In this document: positions 43,476 to 55,528 of the stretch, one piece after another
Numbering within the stretch: the stretch's first letter is position 1
Layout: each line of letters begins with the position of its first letter
From: Desarmillaria ectypa
Lineage: Eukaryota; Basidiomycota; Agaricomycetes; Agaricales; Physalacriaceae
Length of the DNA: 64,000 nucleotides
Direction: 5' to 3'
Assembly (NCBI GenBank): GCA_030407005.1
Contig: JAUDYN010000005.1
Coordinates: 2,294,001-2,358,000, forward strand
Notes under the pieces: model-generated
Told to the model about the DNA's origin: nothing
Databases searched by the model: none
The model's input: the letters and a program-made list of their open reading frames with translations, nothing else
Program-made: the position numbers and the translations under genes

Positions 43476-44999
43476 TTAGATGCCTCGACGGCGTGTGGCC
43501 ACGTACAAACTCTGCGACGGAGGGATGGCGTGCTCGGGTTTGACGGTCTCTGCTGGTGTTTCTACACCATTTTCCAGAACTCCAACGCGTAACATGGAAA
43601 GCAACTGTAGAAGGATTAGCAATAATTCAGCGGCGGGTTGGGGACTTGGCGTACGTTATGGGCTGCGTTTGAATGGTTGTAGACGCCACCGAAGAAGGCG
43701 GGGGTCATGTCTTTGCCTGCACTTTGATTCAGAATGTCCGAACCTCCGGGATGCTCTTTTATGAAAGAGGAGACATCGTGGATGAAACCCGCGATCAAAA
43801 TGAGGGGACAATTCTTTGATTCATTTTGGACTAAAGATTTTTGGGTCAATAACGTTGGGAGAGGAACGATCGTACAGACATACACGTATCCCAGGTAATG
43901 ACTGGAAGCTTTTCGGTCGGTGTAGGCCAGGTGATTTCCTCCTGGACGCGTTTGAGGTCCTTCAACTTCATTGTCAATTGACCCTTCGCGATCTCGTTGC
44001 CAGAGAATGTACGAAGATGACTAGCGAACCCAAGGACTTTACAAGCCACGATGAACCATTTGGTAGGGTCAAACTGATACCACTGAATGGCATTGCGATA
44101 GTCCATGGGGAACTGATGGTGGAAATTGTGATATCCCTCACCCATTGTCACGATGGCGGTGATGAAGTGGTCTCTAGGAGTCAACCTGTCGTCGAAGGGG
44201 GCTGACCCTAGGTAATGAGCAACAGAATTCAATGCAAAGGTACTCTGTAAAATGGGGAGTTGGTAAATTTCCAAATAATAGTTAGCAGAGAAACTGACAT
44301 GGTGAGCGAAAGTCATGCGGAGCATCGTCGCGAAGCAGAATCCGCCTATCCAATCTCCCCAAAAGTATCCAGGTATTACAGTGGGCACAATGATTGCCCA
44401 GATTGGGAGAAGGAAGAAATACCACGAATGCTGTAGCTGGAGGAGTTTGTCCTTCTTCAGATCAGAGGAGTCTGCAGCGCCGGAATGCAGGTCGGTGACG
44501 AAAACCATCCAGCCGAGATGGTTCCACCAGAATCCACGGTTAGCATCGTACGGGTCTTTGTCAGTGTCGGTATAGCGATGGTGGGAGCGGTGGGAACGAG
44601 CCCAGAAGACGGCGGATCCCTGGGCGGCGCTCGTACCGGCAGCGAGCAAAAACAGCTGCAGTGGAATAGACGCATTGAAGGACCTATGGGACCACAGGCG
44701 ATGATAACCTTAGGGATTGTCAGCCATCGCTATCTAAGTATGAGACGGAACGACGAACCGGCTGTAACACCTAAACGAAGCAATACGGCACAGTTAGAGA
44801 AAAACCAGACTTTGGCGCACGGGGGCATACCTAACATGGAGAATACGTAGTACAGAACCGAAAATGCCGCTGTCGCGGGAGACGATGGAGCGTAGAAGAA
44901 TCCCGCTAGTCCCAACAATGGAGTGAGGATGAAAACCCACACGTTGAACCACCGAACGCCTTTAATGGGCGGAAAGTTGTCAAATATAGTGACCCTCAT
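43476..44999 (-). CDS. OLE1: Acyl-CoA delta-9 desaturase with C-terminal cytochrome b5 domain
   Basis: Introduces the cis double bond at C9 of stearoyl/palmitoyl-CoA in the endoplasmic reticulum. Five exons on the minus strand join to 436 codons: 44999-44831, 44770-44759, 44708-43884, 43830-43655, 43604-43476. Histidine boxes HRLWSH, HRSHHR and HNFHH are all present, and hydrophobic membrane segments lie at the N-terminus and centre (about residues 17-55 and 150-190). The cytochrome b5 part has the heme-binding block [15 protein letters not shown] and a second His in HSNAAHN. The second exon is only 12 nt. The start ATG is the first after an in-frame TAG. It converges with galactokinase, 201 bp apart. 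Confidence 0.93.
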
Positions 45000-47199
45000 C
45001 CTGAACGAAGTTCCCTATTGGACCGTCCAAACGTTCTGCGGAGTGTTCTAAAAAAGACTTGTGCTGAGAACTGAGGCGCCCTCAATTGTTGAAGCTATCT
45101 CTCCTCAAGTTTCTGACCTTTTATCCTCGGATTACCCCAAAGTTTGTGCTGATGAGCCTCCGGTAAATTCGCGTAGCAACCCTTTGAGATAGTCTCCACA
45201 AACGACTGAATGGCGAAGCACGCACGCACCAACCCTTCTTGCGGGTCAACCGCATAGTTGATGGTCAAAGTATGTTTGATAACAAACTGAATGATGGCGT
45301 GTCCAAAATTCGTATTTGAAACCGGACATCACTTCCGAGACCTAAGCGCTCAGCTTTGGCAGGGATAGATACGTGTGTGCGTAGTATCGAAGGCCTTTCC
45401 AAAGCCCAAGAGCCCAAAGGCTAGTGACTCGACCCTGTCCATTTGTATGGGATATCAACCGTTTACCTCCGGAGGCTGATGCTATTTCCAGCACGCGATT
45501 CTCATAATCATATCCCCGACGCTATCATGACAGTGAAACGCTGCTGGGTCCGCCATGAACTTCTATGGCGCCTCAGCTTCTATTCAAGAAGCATGAACAT
45601 GTCTTCATCAAGGTTACCAGCCTCTCACGTTCATCTCTCGGATGCAAGTACTCGAACATAAGTTGTCACCCTGTACGGCGCTCGGCACTTGGTGATCTAG
45701 AACTGATCGCACCTGACTGATGCCAATAAAAGCATAGAAACTTGTAAATTATTTTTGGATACATGGCGCCGGCTATGTATATGACCTGCAGGAATACATA
45801 AAGTGTTTTCTACAATTAGGACAACAACCGCTCAGCTTTGAATACGGGACTTATTTAAAACATGACTCGTTATACCAAAAACCCAAGACCTTAGAGTTTC
45901 CGCCGATAACATGATTATCGTTCCCACTAAACAACGAGCAGGCAACATTGGCGTAAAACAAATATACGAGACCTGAATCGGAGGTATTAATAAATGGGCT
46001 GTCCAATCTCCGGCGTAATATAGCGTAATAACTAGGGCGGTGTCCCACCTCGCAGTGACCTGAACAATATAATGTTATGCCCAACTGACAACCCCGAGCC
46101 GTCCACACGATGATAACAGGGTTACTATGCTCTAGAGCAGACGGAGTTGATGCGTTCTGAACTGAAAGCACTGCAACATGAATACAACATTCTTTAATCA
46201 TGCTCCAATGCAGCTCGCTCGACGATTTGTTCCCAAGAATGGTGCAGTTAAGAGGGAGAAATAGCGTTACCATGTACAGGTGATAAAGCAGATGTTCCGC
46301 CGAATAGCAATTATAGCGCTATCTGGGGCACCCAAGGTATGTGAATTGTCGTGCTGGATTCGCTATAAAAAAATTGGGGTTGCTAGCAAACGTTCATAGA
46401 ACTGCGAGAAATGTGGGGTCATGTTGCGAATAGATGTTTAGTAAGCGGCGCGACGCACCAGATATACGGTTGCCACATATACAGCAGAGCATTTCAAGAA
46501 TCGCATTCTAGTTACTGCTGGTGACAGTCAAATAATTTCGTATTTCAGATCCTTTGCAACATCGAATTCTTGGAATCTCATTTTGCTTCCAGCGGTGACC
46601 GTTATTGAGTGGAGAGTCATCTAGTATGCGGTGGATCAAATGCCACAGAGTCCAGCACGTAAAAGATTAATAGCGTCAGCATCTTATACATCAGAAGGCA
46701 TCATCCCAGATTGACGCTGCTTCACAACATATAAGACTGGATGATATTATCAGCAGTCGCAGTGCTACTAGACATTCACCTTTGGACATATGTACTGCAG
46801 TCTTTTGCAAGCGCGAATGGTATGTGGCAAGAACGAACTTGGATATCGGATTGCCGGACCGAAAATGTTGTGGTTTATTGACATCTATTTCCCGAGGTTC
46901 CTGAGATACCACCCGTCGAGTCCTCGCAACATCGCAAGCGTTCGCCGTCAAGGACTAGCGGTTCAAGTCGCACCAAGTGAGTGCTCCGTCGAAACTATAC
47001 ACCTTTTTGTAAGCCATCCAGGCGTTTTGAGAAATTCCAATCGAGGAATGATGCTGGATGCGCTCTTGAACTTTTGGATGACGCTAACACTTGTACTTTT
47101 TCAGCTGGCATTCTCGTTTTAACGGTGCGCACCTTTTCAACCGGAAGAAGACTAGGTTGTCTAACAGTACTGTCATCGTATAGCTCTCACTCGATAACT
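45000..47199. other. 2.2-kb intergenic region, nothing identified
   Basis: Lies between the divergent desaturase (minus) and eS10 (plus) genes, so it holds both promoters. Only short open frames occur (up to 140 codons), without recognisable domains, consistent codon use or splice structure. No tRNA, repeat or transposon signature was seen. Confidence 0.5.
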
Positions 47200-47743
47200 A
47201 TGATTATTTCCAAAGAGAACCGCCGAAAGATCTATGAGAACCTCTTCAAAGGTGCGTTGACTTTTACTTAAAAGTCAACGCTATCTAGTTTTGACCCTTT
47301 CTTCCAGAAGGCGTCCTTGTCGCTAAGAAGGACTACAATGCTGCGTCCCATGAGGAGCTCAAGGACGTTCCCAACTTGCAAGTAATCAAGGCCCTTCAAA
47401 GCCTTACCTCGCAAGGTTTCGTCAAGACCCGTTTTTCGTGGCAATGGTACTACTATACCCTCACACCCGAAGGCGTTGAGCACCTCCGGGAATGGTATGA
47501 AATCTTGGCGTGTCACATACTTTTTTCTCAATCACATTCAGGCTACACCTTCCCGCTGAAATCGTCCCCGCCACTCACAAAAAGGCCGCTAGGCCGCCCC
47601 GCCCCGCAACCGTTCGTCCAGGAGGAGGAGAGTACCGTGCGCCTCGCGGCGACCGTGACGACTATCGTAAAAAGGAGAGCGCTGGAGGTGATTTTAGGCC
47701 CTCATTCGTCGGCGGCGTTGGTCGTGGAGCTCCCAGGGAGTAA
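47200..47743 (+). CDS. RPS10: 40S ribosomal protein eS10
   Basis: Structural protein of the small ribosomal subunit head. Three exons join to 147 codons: 47200-47251, 47308-47494, 47542-47743. The N-terminus MIISKENRRKIYENLFKEGVLVAKKD and the block LQVIKALQSLTSQGFVKTRFSWQWYYYTLT are the conserved winged-helix S10/plectin domain. The tail is basic and rich in Arg, Gly and Pro (RPGGGEYRAPRGDRDDYRKK), as usual. The first intron contains a perfect 10-bp inverted repeat. The 3' end converges with the oxygenase gene. Confidence 0.95.
47256..47279 (+). promoter_or_regulatory. Perfect hairpin in the first intron of eS10
   Basis: GTTGACTTTT (47256-47265) and AAAAGTCAAC (47270-47279) are exact inverted copies with a 4-nt loop. 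The hairpin begins 4 nt inside the 5' splice site of the 56-nt intron. A structure this close to the donor could affect splicing. That is inference only. Confidence 0.6.
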
Positions 47744-48101
47744 AGGGCCGATCTTTGGTCATATCTCTTCCTTATTACATACAATGCACCTTTGGCCATC
47801 TATGTTCTTCCAGCTGATTCTAAGGCATCGCACTCTGACTACGTAGGATGCCAGAAGCTTTCAAACTCAAAATACAAGGAGCATCGTCTTGCCGTATCTG
47901 TCGATGAGAGAGAACAGCTTGTATCAGAATGAAATTGTATACTTAGAACTTCTGTGTTATGCCTCCACCGTACCTCCGATTGCACCGACCCCAAGTACAT
48001 CACTTACCCTCAGCAGCGCCAAGCTCATACGTTTGATACAATCCGAATACCTTGAAGGTTTCGTTGGGGAGCACCGGCTAGTAGATGTACACCTTTTAAA
48101 A

Positions 48102-49740
48102 CTACGCATATACTTTCTCCTTGAAACCCGGAAGAATGGTAGCTGTACGGTATTCGATGTTGTCCTGGTATCCTTTTGTCCTTTGCCATGTTTGTTTAGC
48201 AAAGGTCCATTCTGGGAAAATGGTCGCTCAGTTAATAAGCGGAAGGCGTGTTGGGGAACACAACTGACCTTCCATCGTTGGCACCTTGTTGCCACTAGAC
48301 TCGAACTGGTTCTGGGTGTACCCTTCGCGTTGCAAAACAGGAGATTCCCTGATGGTGAATAGTCTAACGTCATTATGAGGCCTTCGAAGTCACTATCAAC
48401 ATCTGAAGAGATGGAACTGGTGAGTAATTGCACCTGGAGAAGTACAACAGACCGAGACGGTCAACATGTTGCTGGTCTTTGGGTGGGACAGTCACTCTAA
48501 AAAAATGCGTCGGTTTAGGGTTCAAGAAAACAGAGGAAAACTATACCGATGGATCGTGCTCTTGACGTATCCTCCAGTCAAGAACGTCAACGCATCGCAG
48601 GCATTGACGGTCAACGTGGCGTCTTGAGGCTTCACCCATTTCCACTCGTTTGTCGAGTGATAACGGATCTGAAGCGCTGCAACCGGCTGACGGAACAGGA
48701 GCGTGAAACTACCAAGATCTAAGCAAACATTGAGTATATATCGTGAAGAAAACCGAGTAATATTTACCAGTATGGCCAACTGACCAGTTTTTCACCTTCT
48801 TATTTTCCTCTTCTGTGTACTTCGAATACTTCATATATCGCAGATGGTCCTGTGAATATTTTAGTAACCATGATCGACGCGCAAATCATTTAAGAAAGGA
48901 GCCGCACCTCGCTCTTAACCTCGTATTGGTGAATTTTGGTGAAGTAATCCTCAGGGAGTTCCAATGCGATCGCCAAAAGTACATACAGAGGGTCCAAGAC
49001 CTCAGTATGCAACGACTGAAAGAACGTGTGAGTTTATACACCAAGCACAAAAAGTTCATTCTAACCTTCGCAAATTCTTCAACTTCCTCGATGTGATCTG
49101 CCACGACGGGTGGGTGTACTTGAGAGAAGAAGCTATTGAACTCTGCAAAGGAAAGGCTCCAAGTTAGGACAACCAATAACAAGGGTAGATGAAATCGTAC
49201 TAGGAATGTTGTAAATTTCCGTGTGGTCTTTCAACCCGGTTTCAGGATCAATGCTGTAGGTAGGACATCAGGTCGAACTTCTAGGGTCGTACAAGATAAG
49301 ACAAACATTCTGCGACCCGCTGGTACATAACCATTGAATTGCCCCTTGTCTACGAAATGACAAGGATTAGCCACGGTATCGCTCTGAACATTATGGTCTG
49401 ACCTAATCCCGCGGGTGTATATTGTGATTTCTCCTCCAATGGGAGATCATAAAAGCGTTTTCCAAGTGCAAACTGCCTGTTCACGCGCTCTTGAGAGATC
49501 CCGAAGTTCTTGACATAGAAGAACCCCTTCTCGCGTACAGCGTCAATGAGGGTCCTTGCAAGCTCCTTCCGGCCCTCGAGAGTGTTATACAAGCTCAAGT
49601 CGACAGTGACAAGCTCTGCCCAATCCAAGTTTTCCTATTATAGCATTGTTAGAGAAACCTGTTCGACGAAAGGGCAGTTGTCAGACCTTCGTCTCGGGGA
49701 CGTATTGAAAAGATCCAAGCTGAGGTGTAGCAACTGGCAT
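48102..49740 (-). CDS. 2-oxoglutarate/Fe(II)-dependent oxygenase (isopenicillin N synthase-like)
   Basis: An oxidoreductase of the non-heme iron superfamily; the substrate cannot be told from the sequence. The start MPVATPQLGSFQYVPETK (49740) is spliced to the N-terminal DIOX domain (EGRKELARTLIDAVREKGFF). The catalytic part has the iron ligands in GHTDLGSFTLLF (His-X-Asp) and STIHRV (distal His), and a 2-oxoglutarate-binding Arg in LLYFSR. The last exon ends ...LPGFKEKVYA with TAG at 48102-48104. There are at least seven introns of about 50 nt. The family is common in secondary metabolism clusters, but no partner enzymes are next to it. Confidence 0.85.
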
Positions 49741-50071
49741 CGCGAGATAGGTATAGTACGTAGTAGGAAAGACAGGCCTATATATCCAAGAAGACCCGCG
49801 AGTTTCCGGTAAAATCAAGTTTCTGAGAGCGTATCAGTGAGGTGACTCAGCTGGACAATCACCTCATCACGGACCGACATGATGCTATATGCCTATGTGT
49901 CAGATGATGGGTGATACCAGTCCTATCGGGATCTCAGAATTGAAATCGCCCATGGCCAACATCGTTGAAATATCGCATTGCTATACTCGCATCCTTTCGA
50001 AACATTACGATTGAAATTTGCGCCCACTATGAATCGGTCTACTCCTGTGTAATCACGAACGATAATTCCTT

Positions 50072-52773
50072 CATTCTTCGTCAGACTCCTTCTCCGCTTT
50101 CGAAGTCACTGAGTTTGAACGTCCGATGTCACTGATGCTACCTTCCTCCAGCTCCTTACGAGCTCGTTTAGCATCGCGGTTTTGGAAGTATAGAGTCGCC
50201 AATGCCGCACAAACTGTGAAACCGCATAAGAATTACGGGAAAGAGTATCAGCATATGTCTCGAAACTCACTCATGCCGAAGTTGATGCAAGCGGTTGTTA
50301 CATTGCCCTTGAAGACGCTACCACCCCATCAGATGGCAACACGGAAAAGTCTAGACACTTGGACATACCGAGGTTGCTCCACTTGCGGGAATATCAATCT
50401 AAGTAGGTGTCAGATACGCGAGAGGAATTATAAAGACAAGAATCACATCGGGAGCCAAGCCTGGAGCGGTTTTTTGATCAGCATAAATGATAGAATCTAA
50501 AACTGCGCACCTGAACTGTATATGCAAAGGCGTTACAGCACGCGACAACAAATGATCTCTCTTCAAACGCCTTAAGCATAGTTATAGTCAGATTGGTCCT
50601 GAAACCCTACTTTCATTATCACTACTGGTTAGCTCGTTAGCCCAAGCAAGTATAAGACCAGACAATCCACCGCAGACAGAGGTCTAAAAAAGTGTCCATC
50701 AAGGATTATTCTGGGTAACTGGGACCAACGCACCATGTAATAGAATGCCCAGCGCCTAGCGGTGTGAGTATAAAGAGGTGTCGCTGCGAGCACGATACAG
50801 ACTATGATGTTCCATGTCTATGATACAACATGAGTCGTACACATTTGAGGAATGCGATTATTTACCCCAGCAAAAAGCATTGGAGGCCATCGCTTCTCGA
50901 TAGCGTCAGACCACCATGCATATACCAAAGCTAAAATCTGCGTTCAAACAGGCTGAGATTCGACGATCTTTGAGGAACGTACTCGTGATGACTTGCACTA
51001 CATTGATACCGAGAGGATAACAGTTTATTTGGCCGACAGTATATCTTGTATGGGTTTTGGTGTTGAAGCTTTTGAACCAGAAGATCATGGAATTTGTAGG
51101 GCCGTTGCCGTTATTGAACTAGATCGAAATCAATGAAATCAAAAAAGGAGATAACACTACTGACAAGAACGTAGACTATAGATTGATCAATTCAGCTGTT
51201 CGAAAAATTCCTGAGGTAATAGTACTTACGAGGCACAAGGGTGTAGAGGTGCCAGGTCCTAAAAAAGCCTAGAACCTGGAAGGTGCATTAGAAGGGGCCT
51301 GGACGATGCAAAAAAAAAAAAAAGAGAGCTGACCTTCGCCTTGGTAAACTTGGTGGGGGGCTTCCTTCCAATTTCGTCCATGCGCTTTCGAGCCAAAATT
51401 AGTTGGTGTTCGGTATAAAATATGGATGGTTTAGTATTGTGTGGAAGATCTGCACAAAGTATTGGAGGACGAAACTATGATTGTGAAGGTCCTAATGACA
51501 TACCGGGCATTATCAAGTATCCAAGCAGTGCGATGGGAACCGTGATGATACCGTCGATGATAAAAAGCCCTACTGGATTGAGTCCCATCGACAAGTCGGA
51601 AACCTGTGGACTCACATCTCCAGCCCGCAAGACCGTGAACTCCGTTCAAGCCGTTGTAGGCCGCCTGCGACAATTGTATGAGATTGTAAACGACGCCTCC
51701 GTTGGAGATTATACCGTCTGTAAGAAGCCACTAAACATAGGTCCAATCGCACTGGCGGTCTAGTAAGGCTTGAGATCACTAAATTCAACCAACATCGGAA
51801 GAGGACCATACATGAAAGATACAAGCACGTTTCGCCAATTCCTCGGGTTTGTACCAGCTTCCAATGACGTACTGTATGGCAGGATAGAATGTCGACTCGG
51901 CCAAACCTTCCCGGAGTTTAGTCTTCGTATTTAACAGATGAGTCTGTATCCTCACCGACGAAAAACCGTAAAGCACATATTTGGGAAAAGTTCTTGGATG
52001 TTGACAGAAGCATAGTGAGGACACTCCAGATAATCTCCATGGCGGGAATCTGACAAGAGTCTATAAAAATTACTAGCATGGAAGGTGAAGGACACGCACC
52101 CATAGCGAAGGCCTGATCCTAGTTATTAGGAGACTGATCTGTTTTAAGCTCGTCTGACGGTAAACAAAACAACCTTACACGCACTTGGAAGGAATCTGCC
52201 CAATGACATATCCGCAAGTCCAAGCTGTCGTGATATAGTTGTATTCATTTCCATACCTAGATATAGTTAGAACCGAGTCATTCAGCGTGAGAGGAGACTA
52301 CAGATTTAAACTATAGAAGTATGAGATATCAGCGTTTCAACAATAGAACAAGGAACATACTCTTCTTTCATTCCAGAAACATACTTTGACAAAAAGACAG
52401 GTGAATTTCTGCAAGTACGCAAGCAATAGAAGCATACCCACGGCATTCTAATTCACGCATCAGGATAATTCGCCGGCATGAATACGTGGGGTACGCACCG
52501 TGACATTTTGTTGATCTAAATACGTGCTGACACAGGAGGTAAGTATATGAAGACGAGTTTTGCATGATGACTTATTTGCTGAAATACGACAGTGCTGCAT
52601 ATGTTAGCAAACAAGCGTCGAGTTTTCCAAGAAACTTTCGTTCTTCTGGCGACTTGTCCCAGGTGTCCCTATGGTTTGTCAGGTCAACGTGCATCCGTAT
52701 TAAGGAACACCATAGCCCACCAGATGTAGCTGCGAAGAGGTCGTTTCTTGGCATTAAGCGATTCAGGAGCCAT
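50072..52773 (-). CDS. Major facilitator permease, allantoate (Dal5/Tna1) family
   Basis: A proton-coupled carrier of small organic anions in the plasma membrane; the substrate is unknown. Exon 1 (52773-52721) encodes MAPESLNAKKRPLRSYIW and is spliced to DTWDKSPEERKFLGKLDACLLTYAALSYFSK, the family's N-terminal block. Later blocks are YLDQQNVTNAYVSGM, ESTFYPAIQYVIGSWYKPEELAKR (family motif), YNGLNGVHGLAGW and FIIDGIITVPIALLGYLIMP. The tail is hydrophilic (RKELEEGSISDIGRSNS) and ends at TGA 50072-50074. There are more than ten short introns. The donor after AALSYFSK reads ATAAGT instead of GTAAGT, so this exon border is uncertain and the gene may be damaged. Confidence 0.78.
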
Positions 52774-53375
52774 GATGATCGTAATTTAGAGCAGCGTCCC
52801 CCAGGCGATAACTATATACTTGTCCCTTATCAATTGGCCCTCAACCATATGGACGTAGTACGGTAATTAAGGTGTAAGTGCATGTCTCTCTGGCAAATCT
52901 GAGCTGTTTGAAAAATAAATCATATTATTAGAGCTGCGCGCAACGTGCCTCTCGTTCTAGATATGAGAGCTGCAACGCGGGAAACCGAAAAGAGGGACAG
53001 AATCCGTCTCATTGCTGTCTGGCCAATTTCTGCTATCTTCGCGCGGGCTGGAAGATGGGTTTAATGCGGAACATGCAACAAAACGTGACGATCGCACAAG
53101 ATGACGTGCCCAGGAGGGCAAGAATTCGCCATTTTGATGCATGATGGAATTTAGAGAAGAAGAAAGCCTGTTGACGAGTGTGTACTGAAAGGCTCCCTTT
53201 TCGATCGCCCGCGGCCCGCGAGGCGTTACTTTACAAATTCATTTTCCCTTCGAAAAACTAGTGACTTGTTATATCGTGATGGTATTTGCAAAACAGTGGG
53301 TACTAAATAGAAATATAACGTCCAAGTACGTGTAGCAAGAAGTATGAGATACTCCGTTCAAAACAAAATGTTTGT
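52774..53375. other. Intergenic region upstream of the permease
   Basis: About 600 bp between the permease start and the deacetylase stop. It serves as the permease promoter region. No ORF, repeat or RNA gene was recognised. Confidence 0.4.
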
Positions 53376-54714
53376 TTAACAGGTCCACGAAGCCTTGCAG
53401 CCAGAGGTTAGTAGTCGACTGAGAAAGATCCAGATCAAACACGCACATCCTTTGTACCAGCCTTTCCAACGCTTAAATATGGGGGAAGTCCAAGGCATTC
53501 AGCAACGGTGACGAGTTTGTAACCTGCACCTTGTAAAACTTCAATGGCATGGGGGAGAACGGTGGAACTATAAATACGTCGATACTAGCAGATACCATGG
53601 TAATAATAATCACTCACCTAGTGGATTCTAGATATACCAAGGTTGATAAGAGCAACGGAGTGAGATAAAATTCGCCAGTAAAAGTCTAAGCACTAACCGT
53701 AAGTTTCATGATTCAGAGTCAAGATAGTATTGGGACGTGAAGCCACACGGCTGTCATATTGTGAATTACTTTCGGCAGCAGACTTTCCATCAGAATCCCC
53801 AGAACTAGAAGCGTCGTGAAAAACTCATATTGAAGAGAGGAAGGACGACATACTCGAAATCCCAATTAATTACGCTTTGATTGTGTGCAGCAGCGACCTG
53901 CAACACAGCGTCTGAGTAACTGCCGAATGGAGGTCTCATAAATGCGATTTTAACTCCGAGTATTGATTCCAGTGCCCCTGCATTAACATTGGTTTTGGCA
54001 ACTTGTTATCGGTTCATTGGGAACGTACTGTCAACGCCAGTGAATTCACTGTCAACTATCAATATCAAGAGGTCAGGAATCTGTTCAATCATAACGTTGA
54101 GCTACATACCTTCGTTGCGGGACAGCGTAGCTAGATCTTTATGAGCCCATGTATGCCTGTATTCAAATTTAACCAAGCCTGCATTCGGAGAGTAAATCGT
54201 GACTCACGAAGCAATCTGATGACCCTTCGAGTATGCGTTTCTAATGGCTTGCACCTCAGCATCCCCATATATACAACCATCTACAAAGTATGTGCATAAG
54301 TGCTGGAAATATCATCCGCCAATCACGCAAGACTTACAGTTGTTTCCATCTGAACAGTGATAGTGGTTAGACTCAAACCATATCGTGGGCAAAGTTGATA
54401 CGTACTAACAAAGAACGTGCCTTTGGCCCCGTTTGCATCAAGGGTATCGACAATTTGTTGCCTAAAGACCACGGGTGAACGATGCGGCCTACATTGGAGA
54501 TCAGATGTGACGTACGAATAGATATAAGGCCCATCATCCTAAGCAGCGTAGTCAGCGATTTGTATTTAGTGTGATGTGAAGTTAAACGTACAAATGTGAG
54601 AGCAGCTGTTTTCGGAACTGTACAAGAGGTGATTACACCAACAGACTGTCGTTTCGTTGGGTGTGAAAGAGCTGTAACAGCCAATGCAACAGTAAGGAAA
54701 GCGGAAGACAACAT
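53376..54714 (-). CDS. Secreted polysaccharide (chitin) deacetylase, CE4 family
   Basis: Removes N-acetyl groups from chitin-type polysaccharides at the cell wall or outside the cell. Start MLSSAFLTVALAVTALSHPTKRQ is a signal peptide with a Lys-Arg site. NodB motifs in order: ALTF|DDGPY (metal Asp, split by an intron), HTWAHKDL (two metal His), RPPFGSYSDAVLQ (motif 3), WDFDSGDSD and LTLNHETY (motif 5). The C-terminus is CLGLPPYLSVGKAGTKD spliced to ASWTC-stop (TAA at 53376-53378), the usual short end of the fungal family. There is no chitin-binding domain or GPI signal. About a dozen introns. The start shares a promoter region with the divergent deaminase-like gene. Confidence 0.88.
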
Positions 54715-54938
54715 CTCGATTATGAAGAACGGATGAAAGTGCACAGGGGGGAGGATAGAACACAAAGGAAGGCAGTCTCGCCTCTTATGTATCATTATTG
54801 CAGGCACACCGGTTTCTACTGGACGCTAATGAACTCAGACATACAAGGCAGTGACCACGGTTAGGCGAAACCACAGAGCGTACAGCCAGTGCCTTCAAGG
54901 TCTGCTAATTGTTTCAAAAATTCTGAGGCGGCCGTCAT

Positions 54939-55065
54939 TAGGGGCGGTCAGAGTGGTGATTCTGCAGAATGTCTGATTCTGACCATCCTTGCTTCTTGGG
55001 ACGATTCTGTCTCAAAATCGTGTTCAGAATCGTTGATAGAATCACTACCAGTCTGACCGCCCCTA
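54939..55065. mobile_element. 123-bp MITE with terminal inverted repeats and TA duplication
   Basis: GGGGCGGTCAGAGTGGT at 54941 and its near-exact inverse ending at 55063 (TGACCGCCCC) are flanked by TA on both sides. The interior holds repeated GATTCTG units in one half and AGAATC in the other, so the whole can fold on itself. The size, repeats and TA site fit a mariner-type non-autonomous element. It has no coding capacity. Confidence 0.7.
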
Positions 55066-55209
55066 AAGCATAATGGCTTGTTGAACCATTAACAAGACAT
55101 GTCTTTGACTAAAGAGCCAGGTATCGACAGTAAGAAGTAGAACCAGAATGTAAAGCCAGGAAGGTCGGTGTCGTCTCTTGGCCAAATTGCTATCACGTAG
55201 CCAGAGTAC

Positions 55210-55240
55210 ACTAGTACTAATCAATCGATGTAGTACTAGT
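55210..55240. repeat. Perfect 10-bp inverted repeat near a promoter
   Basis: ACTAGTACTA (55210-55219) and TAGTACTAGT (55231-55240) are exact inverse copies separated by 11 bp. They lie about 290 bp upstream of the deaminase-like gene. Each arm is close to a palindrome itself. It could be a dimeric factor-binding site or a hairpin. Confidence 0.45.
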
Positions 55241-55528
55241 ACGGTGGACAGCCACGTTTCAGGTAGAACTTAGATAAAAACGTATTGAATAAATAGTACT
55301 CAGCGTACGGGAAGGGGCCGGAATGGTTCCGACGAGTTCAGATCCTTGCGCGCCAAACTTAGCAAGCCAGATTTGAAATAAAGGACTCAGATACATATTA
55401 AGATATACGTTGTTAAAACAACAGAAGATGTCTAAGAAAGTGGTAGCCAACCGGACCAGAGGGTAGTGGATGCCGTGGGAAGAACATTGGGAAAATTACG
55501 GAGGCGGTGCAACTAACCGTCTTTGTAC

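Noticed and set aside
43816..44205. Plus-strand 129-codon frame opposite the desaturase
   Set aside because: It is the antisense shadow of the exon carrying the histidine boxes and has no recognisable domain.
46790..47122. 110-codon frame upstream of eS10
   Set aside because: There is no domain, no family similarity that I recognise and no splice logic. It lies in the presumed eS10 promoter.
47957..48433. Minus-strand 158-codon frame starting MQLLTSSISS
   Set aside because: It is an out-of-frame reading of the last exons and introns of the oxygenase. The family motif (PHNDVRLFTIRESPVLQREG) is in another frame.
51309..51324. Poly-A run as the tail of a retroposed gene copy
   Set aside because: It lies between exons of the intron-rich permease and has no upstream coding copy or target duplication.
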